Part shown: positions 1-4,509 of the stretch, piece after piece
Layout of the letters: each line of letters begins with the position of its first letter
Position numbering within the stretch: the first letter of the stretch is position 1
Assembly: GCA_002398565.1 (NCBI GenBank)
Contig: DGZP01000008.1
Coordinates: 41,179-47,768, forward strand
From: Proteiniphilum sp. UBA4977
GTDB taxonomy: Bacteria; Bacteroidota; Bacteroidia; Bacteroidales; Dysgonomonadaceae
DNA: 6,590 nt
Direction of reading: 5' to 3'
Position numbers and translations under genes: made by a program
The notes under the pieces: generated by a model
The model's input: the letters and a program-made list of their open reading frames with translations, nothing else
What the model was told of the DNA's origin: nothing
The model's database searches: none

Positions 1-1
1 T

Positions 2-118
2 TGTATGCGCCGTAAACTACCGCACCTTCTTTTCAGTTGTGCGGCTCTCAGTGACCTGCAACTGCGGGATTTGGATTTGCACGGCAAAAGGGTTCGTTTG
101 GTCCGTGCAGAAGATTGA
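2..118 (+). CDS. 3' end of an unidentified upstream gene (partial)
   Basis: Frame 2 is open from the window edge to a TGA at 116-118. It encodes at least 38 residues that end in a basic, leucine-rich tail (…GKRVRLVRAED). An in-frame ATG lies at position 5, so a complete 37-residue ORF is formally possible, but the C-terminus of a longer protein truncated by the window is more likely. The stop is 24 nt before the start of the membrane-protein gene, close enough for co-transcription, so this gene may belong to the same unit. I do not recognise the family from the tail. It could be non-coding by chance, since about 38 open codons is weak evidence. Confidence 0.45.
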   Translation, partial: CMRRKLPHLLFSCAALSDLQLRDLDLHGKRVRLVRAED

Positions 119-142
119 AAATAATTATCAGGGTTAAGAACG

Positions 143-970
143 ATGGATGATAAGGATTTGGGATCCGGCATTTCCAGGACCGTTCATTTGTGGCCCATGC
201 TGCTCGTGATTACCGGCATAGGAGGATGCTTTGCCGGGGCTGCCATATCCAGAACTTACTGGGACTTTTTCGGAATGCTGTTTATTCTCTCCCTGGCATC
301 GTTGTTGGCAGGTACTCTCTTTGGTTTTCTGTTCGGTATACCAAAGCTAAACCGTAATTACAATCCCCGCGGAGACGAAGGCCGTGCCACGAAGTATACA
401 CCCAACACGAATCTGGAAGATATATCGGACTGGCTGACAAAGATCATCATCGGTGTCACGCTGACACAGTTGACAAAGATTCCCGGCTACCTGCAAAGCA
501 TTGCCGGCTATATCCTTGCAAACAGCGACTGCGACACACTGAATTGTAACTTTGCCGGCCCTGTAATCATTTCACTGCTAATCTATTTCTTTATTGCCGG
601 CTTTACCGCCGGTTATTACTACACCCGGCTGTTTCTCCCCAACCTTTTTTCTGTCATGGAAGAAAACAGCATTAGGAGAGAGGAGGTTGCCATCTGGCGG
701 GAGGGTACAAAAAAAACACAGCAGCAGGCTGTAGATACTCATCCGGGGCAGAGAAATGTTTATCTGACAGAGGCCGAGAGGGATATTCTCGAAAAAATCA
801 GAGGACAAAACAATCTGCCTACTGACTTTCACCTTTTGAGTCACCGGGAGATTGCAGCCATGAATGTATTACGTGCCAAAGGAATTTTGGAGGAGACACC
901 CGACAGCCCAGTTCGGGGGAGGCACGCGATGCAGATTACCGATGCAGATGTCCTGCAATCATTTGAATGA
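143..970 (+). CDS. Multi-pass membrane protein with FGIP / NTNLEDISDWLTK motifs and soluble C-terminal domain
   Basis: This 275-residue protein has no function I can name. Hydrophobic segments lie at about residues 17-36, 43-66 and 139-165; a fourth, weaker one at about 98-125 may span or lie along the membrane. After the second segment comes a FGIP sequence (64-67), a polar linker with NPRGDEGR, then the motif NTNLEDISDWLTK (88-100) leading into IIIGVTLTQL. I recall similar FGIP plus NTNLE-ISDWLTK blocks in uncharacterised bacterial membrane proteins, often in accessory regions, but cannot cite a family name. C130 and C135 sit just before the last segment; if that loop is periplasmic they could form a disulfide. 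Residues 170-275 are soluble, with a helical stretch at 207-247 followed by a possible wing, resembling a winged-helix fold. It precedes the protease gene by 68 nt. Possible roles are sensor, membrane anchor or protease substrate; this is inference. Confidence 0.85.
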   Translation: MDDKDLGSGISRTVHLWPMLLVITGIGGCFAGAAISRTYWDFFGMLFILSLASLLAGTLFGFLFGIPKLNRNYNPRGDEGRATKYTPNTNLEDISDWLTKIIIGVTLTQLTKIPGYLQSIAGYILANSDCDTLNCNFAGPVIISLLIYFFIAGFTAGYYYTRLFLPNLFSVMEENSIRREEVAIWREGTKKTQQQAVDTHPGQRNVYLTEAERDILEKIRGQNNLPTDFHLLSHREIAAMNVLRAKGILEETPDSPVRGRHAMQITDADVLQSFE

Positions 971-1038
971 GCTGCCCGTGCTTACCCTGAAACGGCGCAA
1001 CCTCCACACCGGAATATATACCAGTAAAATTTAAAAAA

Positions 1039-2295
1039 ATGAGACCACCCATTTTAGGAGAAAAGAGAATCCTCCCCGATTCCACTTCGGCGGATAATAT
1101 TCACGGTAAATCAATCAGCCCTGCACATGTGCAGGAGACATATGGAAATCCGCTTTATACGGGCAGACATTTGCTTATCATCAGAGAGGGAAACAGGAAT
1201 ATTGCAAAAACCACGAAACTACTTGAGAAAAAATGGGGCTTTGTGGTTGCCAACACAGCCGATTTCGTGAATGAAACCATCCATGAAAGCAAGATAAAAG
1301 ATGCCGATGTCCTGTTTTATAATGAACTGGGTATTGCGCTTTTGTCGGCAGACGACGACATGGTGAAATTACTGCATGATACGGCCGACTACATTATCGA
1401 GCCAGAAAAGGTTGTTTATATTCCCGATGAAATATCTGCCGGCACGGCAACAGATAATGTATGGGGTATTGAGGCCATAAAGGCACATGAATCGGTGTAT
1501 ACCGGTGCGGGAATAAGAATTGCAGTGTTGGATACAGGTTTTAACATGGATCATCCCGATTTCAAAGAGAGGAATCTGACTGCCTTCTCATTTGTACCCG
1601 ACGAGACCGCGGAAGATAAGCACGGACATGGCACACATTGCATAGGAATTGCCTGCGGACGTACCAATACGAAAGGCATGCGATACGGTGTGGCTACAGA
1701 AGCCGATATCTATGCAGGGAAGGTACTCAGCAACCAGGGCAGCGGTGCACAGTCGTGGGTGCTGGATGGAATGACGTGGGCGGCAAACCATGGATGCCAC
1801 GTATTGTCAATGTCGCTTGGATCAAAAGTATTCCCCGGACAAAGCTATGATATTGCCTACGAAAGAGCTGCCCAGTTTGCACTTTCAAAAGGGACACTCA
1901 TTGTGGCCGCAGCCGGAAATGAAAGTAAACGCTCCGAAAACCGGTTCAGTCCGGTCGGCAGCCCTGCCGACTGCCCCTCCATCCTCGCGGTGGGAGCTAT
2001 TGATTCTTCCCGGCAGATAGCCGATTTCTCTAACCGGGCTATCAATAAAGACGGACAGGTTGATATCGTAGCGCCGGGTGTGTCGGTCCATTCTTCCTGG
2101 CCCATGCCTGGCAGATATCGCATCCTTTCAGGAACCAGCATGGCTACTCCACATGTAGCGGGAATAATGGCACTTCTATTTGAAAAATATCCCGATGCCA
2201 CTCCTGAGATCATCAGAGAAAGATTAACCGCGATAGCAGAAAGATTAGAGATCCCTGTCGAAGATGCGGGAGCAGGCCTCGTCATTGCGCCCTGA
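1039..2295 (+). CDS. Subtilisin-like serine protease (peptidase family S8), apparently cytosolic
   Basis: This 418-residue protein is a subtilase that hydrolyses peptide bonds through an Asp-His-Ser triad. All expected residues are visible: Asp165 in IAVLDTG, His197 in HGHGTH, oxyanion Asn294 in AAAGN, and Ser367 in GTSMATPHVAG. The catalytic domain covers about 150-418. Residues about 40-130 look like a prodomain of the I9 ferredoxin-like type: a strand at RHLLIIRE, a helix, FVVANTADF, then GIALLSA, a helix and VVYIPDE. Autoprocessing near 130-150 would be the family norm, but no site can be assigned. The N-terminus (MRPPILGEKR…) has no hydrophobic signal peptide or lipobox, so the enzyme is probably intracellular, unlike most subtilases. 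There is also no C-terminal sorting domain of the type IX secretion kind. The start follows an A-rich stretch (aaatttaaaaaa), typical of Bacteroidota. It lies between a membrane protein and a small I9-like protein, which suggests a controlled protease with a specific target. Confidence 0.95.
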   Translation: MRPPILGEKRILPDSTSADNIHGKSISPAHVQETYGNPLYTGRHLLIIREGNRNIAKTTKLLEKKWGFVVANTADFVNETIHESKIKDADVLFYNELGIALLSADDDMVKLLHDTADYIIEPEKVVYIPDEISAGTATDNVWGIEAIKAHESVYTGAGIRIAVLDTGFNMDHPDFKERNLTAFSFVPDETAEDKHGHGTHCIGIACGRTNTKGMRYGVATEADIYAGKVLSNQGSGAQSWVLDGMTWAANHGCHVLSMSLGSKVFPGQSYDIAYERAAQFALSKGTLIVAAAGNESKRSENRFSPVGSPADCPSILAVGAIDSSRQIADFSNRAINKDGQVDIVAPGVSVHSSWPMPGRYRILSGTSMATPHVAGIMALLFEKYPDATPEIIRERLTAIAERLEIPVEDAGAGLVIAP

Positions 2296-2318
2296 AGAGC
2301 AAAAAAGAAAATAAAAAT

Positions 2319-2564
2319 ATGAAACAGATTGTAATCACCATTTCCGCATATTATCTCGACCGACTGAATATTGTAGCAGAGAATCTGCGTGAAGAGGGGG
2401 TCACCATTACCCGCCTCTATGAGTTCGGGGTGATCATAGGATACGCAGAGGAGGAGACGATCGACAAAATAAGACACCACGAAGAGATCGCCTCTTTGAC
2501 CGACGAAAAGGATGCAATTATTCCTCCTCCCGAAGAGGATATCCAGTCGTTACCGCCCGGCTAA
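2319..2564 (+). CDS. Small protein resembling a stand-alone subtilisin propeptide / inhibitor I9 domain
   Basis: This 81-residue acidic protein starts 23 nt after the protease stop, behind an A-rich leader. The pattern by eye is strand (QIVITIS, 3-9), helix (LDRLNIVAENLREE, 13-26), strand (VTITRLYE, 28-35), strand (GVIIGYA, 37-43), helix (EETIDKIRHH, 45-54) and strand (IASLTDEKDAII, 57-68). This is the beta-alpha-beta-beta-alpha-beta order of the I9 propeptide fold. The GVIIGYA block followed by a helix and a …SLTDEKD… strand matches where propeptides carry their hydrophobic strand, second helix and last strand. The tail is PPPEEDIQSLPPG; in I9 proteins the tail occupies the protease active-site cleft. 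No signal peptide is present, so it should share the cytosol with the protease. The likely role is inhibitor or folding chaperone of the neighbouring enzyme. The gene itself is well supported; the fold is inferred from pattern, not from a search. Confidence 0.8.
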   Translation: MKQIVITISAYYLDRLNIVAENLREEGVTITRLYEFGVIIGYAEEETIDKIRHHEEIASLTDEKDAIIPPPEEDIQSLPPG

Positions 2565-2604
2565 TACAGAAAAGGGATCGTCACTCAAAAAAAAATACAA
2601 AGAT

Positions 2605-2635
2605 TTTGATAATCCGTTTGAAAATAATATCTTTG
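2605..2635 (+). promoter_or_regulatory. Bacteroidota-type primary sigma factor promoter for rimP-nusA-infB
   Basis: TTTG at 2605-2608 is followed by exactly 19 nt and then TATCTTTG at 2628-2635. This matches the Bacteroidota consensus (TTTG at -33, TAnnTTTG at -7) at every defined position and with the usual spacing. Transcription should start at about 2640-2642, giving a leader of about 57 nt before the rimP ATG. The promoter lies 40 nt after the stop of the small protease-associated gene, so the core operon can be transcribed independently of the accessory module. Confidence 0.85.
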
Positions 2636-2646
2636 TAGACGAAAAG

Positions 2647-2680
2647 AAAGAGGGAAGCAGGAAACACCGCTTCCTTTTTT
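2647..2680 (+). terminator. Terminator-like hairpin with T6 tract in the rimP leader (probable attenuator)
   Basis: GGAAGC (2653-2658) pairs with GCTTCC (2669-2674). Inside, GG (2660-2661) can pair with CC (2667-2668) around an AAACA loop with one bulged A. Outside, AAAGAG (2647-2652) can pair with TTTTTT (2675-2680) with two G-U pairs. A GC-containing stem followed directly by six T residues is the classic intrinsic terminator layout. It lies between the promoter and the start codon, so transcripts from that promoter would meet it after about 40 nt. It could work as an attenuator of the operon, as the terminator of the upstream accessory transcript, or both. Nothing in the leader shows an obvious alternative antiterminator fold. 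Confidence 0.7.
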
Positions 2681-2697
2681 ATTCATGGCTGTATCAA

Positions 2698-3162
2698 ATG
2701 ATCGAAAAAAGAGTGCTTACCGACCTCACGGTGGAATTTCTGCAAGATTCGCCCAACTATCTGATTGATGTAATTGTGGGGGCCGACAATACGATTACGG
2801 TGGAGATTGACAACGACCAGGGGGTGGATATCGATGATTGCGTGGCGCTGAGCCGCTATCTGGAGTCGAAACTTGATCGTGAAACAGAAGATTTTGAGCT
2901 TACGGTCACCTCGGCGGGACTTACCTCCCCTTTCAAGACGTCGCGTCAGTACAAAAAATATGAGGGTAAAGAGGTAGAAGTCCTCAGTAAACAGGGACAA
3001 AAAATGACAGGTATACTCAAGTCGTCCGATCCCGATGGATTCACACTCACCGTCACACGAAAAGTAAAACCGGAAGGAGCAAAGCGCAGGACCGAAGTAA
3101 CAGAAGACCTCCGCTACGCATTCAGTGAAGTAAAATATACAAAATATCTGATAAGATTTTAA
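2698..3162 (+). CDS. rimP: Ribosome maturation factor RimP
   Basis: This 154-residue protein is RimP, which binds the 30S subunit and is needed for its maturation. The N-terminal domain (about 1-75) contains NTITVEIDNDQGVDIDDCVALSRY, split here as NTITVEIDND (31-40) and QGVDIDDC (41-48), then LESKLDRE and the conserved VTSAGLTSPFK (70-80). The C-terminal SH3-like domain follows with GKEVEVL, GQKMTGIL and RKVKPEGAKRR, ending in EVKYTKYLIRF, which I associate with Bacteroidota RimP. The reading frame stays open upstream to an ATG at 2512, but that extension would overlap the previous gene, the promoter and the hairpin. The ATG at 2698 gives the family's usual length, so I chose it. nusA begins 6 nt after the stop, so the two are surely co-transcribed. 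Confidence 0.96.
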   Translation: MIEKRVLTDLTVEFLQDSPNYLIDVIVGADNTITVEIDNDQGVDIDDCVALSRYLESKLDRETEDFELTVTSAGLTSPFKTSRQYKKYEGKEVEVLSKQGQKMTGILKSSDPDGFTLTVTRKVKPEGAKRRTEVTEDLRYAFSEVKYTKYLIRF

Positions 3163-3168
3163 TATTAT

Positions 3169-4446
3169 ATGGGCAAGAAGAAAGAAACCATAAGTCTCAT
3201 AGATACATTTTCCGAATTCAATGAACTGAAGAATATCGACAAGGCAACGTTGATCAGCGTGCTGGAAGAGTCATTCCGTAATGTGATAACGAAGACAATC
3301 GGGACTGATGAAAATTACGATATCATCATCAACCCCGACAAGGGTGACCTTGAGATCTGGCGTAACCGGACCATTGTAGAAGACGACCAGCTCGAAGACC
3401 CCAACCTGCAGATTACGCTGTCTGAAGCCCTGAAAATAGACGATGACTTTGAAGTGGGTGAAGAAGTGACCGATGAAGTATCTCTGGATCACTTTGGCCG
3501 CCGCACTATTCTTAACCTGCGTCAGACACTGGCATCCAAGATACTGGAGCTGGAGAAGGACAATCTTTACAACAAGTACAAGGAAAAGGTGGGAGAGATT
3601 GTTTCGGGAGAGGTTTATCAGGTATGGAAAAAGGAGTTATTGTTGCTCGATGACGAGCACAATGAACTGATTCTGCCCAAAACAGAACAGATACCCAGTG
3701 ATTTCTTCCGCAAGGGAGAGCATGCCCGTGCGGTAGTTGCCCGTGTAGAAAATAAGAACAACAACCCCAGAATCGTTCTTTCCCGCACATCGCCCGTATT
3801 TCTGGAGCGATTGTTTGAACAGGAGATACCTGAGATTGCCGACGGACTCATTACCATCAAGGGAATTGCCCGTATTCCGGGTGAACGTGCCAAGGTGGCC
3901 GTGGAAGCCTATGACGACAGAATTGACCCGGTAGGTGCCTGTGTGGGCATGAAAGGGTTCCGCATTCATGGTATTGTACGTGAACTGCGCAATGAAAATA
4001 TTGATGTAATCAACTACACCAACAACACTTCCCTTTTCATTCAACGGGCGTTAAGTCCGGCGCGGATTAACTCCATCACCGTGAAGGAGGAGGAGCGGCG
4101 TGCCGAAGTCTTTTTGAATCCCGAGGAGGTGTCGCTTGCCATCGGTAAGGGAGGAGCCAACATTAAGCTGGCATCCATGCTTACCGGGTATAATATCGAG
4201 GTATTTCGTGATATCGATGATGTGGACGAAGAAGATATCTACCTCGATGAATTCCGTGATGAGATTGATGGCTGGGTGATAGACCAGTTGAAAAAGATCG
4301 GATGCTCCACAGCCAAAAACGTACTGGCTACGAGCAGGGAAAGACTCATCAGGGAAGCTGACCTGGAAGAAAGTACTGTAGACGAAGTACTGGCTATCCT
4401 GCGCTATGAATTTGAAGAAGAAGACGATAAAGGCGTTGAGGAGTAA
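3169..4446 (+). CDS. nusA: Transcription termination/antitermination factor NusA
   Basis: This 425-residue NusA binds RNA polymerase and nascent RNA, promoting pausing and hairpin-dependent termination and taking part in rRNA antitermination complexes. The domains are in the expected order. The polymerase-binding N-terminal domain is about 1-130, including LISVLEESFRNVI and the LDHFGRRTILNLRQ stretch at 106-119. The S1 domain is about 138-205 (GEIVSGEVYQV … RIVLSR). KH1 has its GxxG loop at 260-263 (GMKG), and KH2 has GKGG at 326-329. After KH2 there is a helical segment (about 365-412, GCSTAKNVLATSRERL…) like a helix-hairpin-helix unit and a short acidic tail. The long duplicated acidic C-terminal repeats of E. 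coli NusA are absent, as is usual outside proteobacteria. It sits between rimP and infB, the conserved bacterial order. Its activity makes the hairpin in the operon leader a plausible autoregulatory target. Confidence 0.98.
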   Translation: MGKKKETISLIDTFSEFNELKNIDKATLISVLEESFRNVITKTIGTDENYDIIINPDKGDLEIWRNRTIVEDDQLEDPNLQITLSEALKIDDDFEVGEEVTDEVSLDHFGRRTILNLRQTLASKILELEKDNLYNKYKEKVGEIVSGEVYQVWKKELLLLDDEHNELILPKTEQIPSDFFRKGEHARAVVARVENKNNNPRIVLSRTSPVFLERLFEQEIPEIADGLITIKGIARIPGERAKVAVEAYDDRIDPVGACVGMKGFRIHGIVRELRNENIDVINYTNNTSLFIQRALSPARINSITVKEEERRAEVFLNPEEVSLAIGKGGANIKLASMLTGYNIEVFRDIDDVDEEDIYLDEFRDEIDGWVIDQLKKIGCSTAKNVLATSRERLIREADLEESTVDEVLAILRYEFEEEDDKGVEE

Positions 4447-4509
4447 GGATTATCGTTGACAATACACTGTTCACAACCATAAAAAGAGAGAAAAGGATAA
4501 ACGAGTTAT

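Noticed and set aside
966..1038. Possible separate promoter for the protease gene
   Set aside because: The only TTTG (962-965) has a poor -7 match (TACCCTGA) at too short a spacing of 17 nt; co-transcription with the membrane protein is simpler.
1857..2480. Minus-strand ORF of 207 codons opposite the protease C-terminus and the small gene
   Set aside because: It overlaps the catalytic Ser region of a well-supported S8 protease on the other strand and shows no motifs of its own.
2512..2697. N-terminal extension of rimP to the ATG at 2512
   Set aside because: It would add 62 residues with no RimP similarity and overlap the upstream gene, the promoter and the hairpin. The ATG at 2698 gives the normal RimP length.
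2685..2768. Short ORF of 27 codons starting 13 nt before rimP in another frame
   Set aside because: It could look like an upstream leader peptide, but its sequence is simply the shifted rimP frame and nothing supports translation.
4447..4509. Possible internal promoter or terminator between nusA and infB
   Set aside because: There is no TTTG / TAnnTTTG pair at suitable spacing and no GC hairpin followed by a T run.
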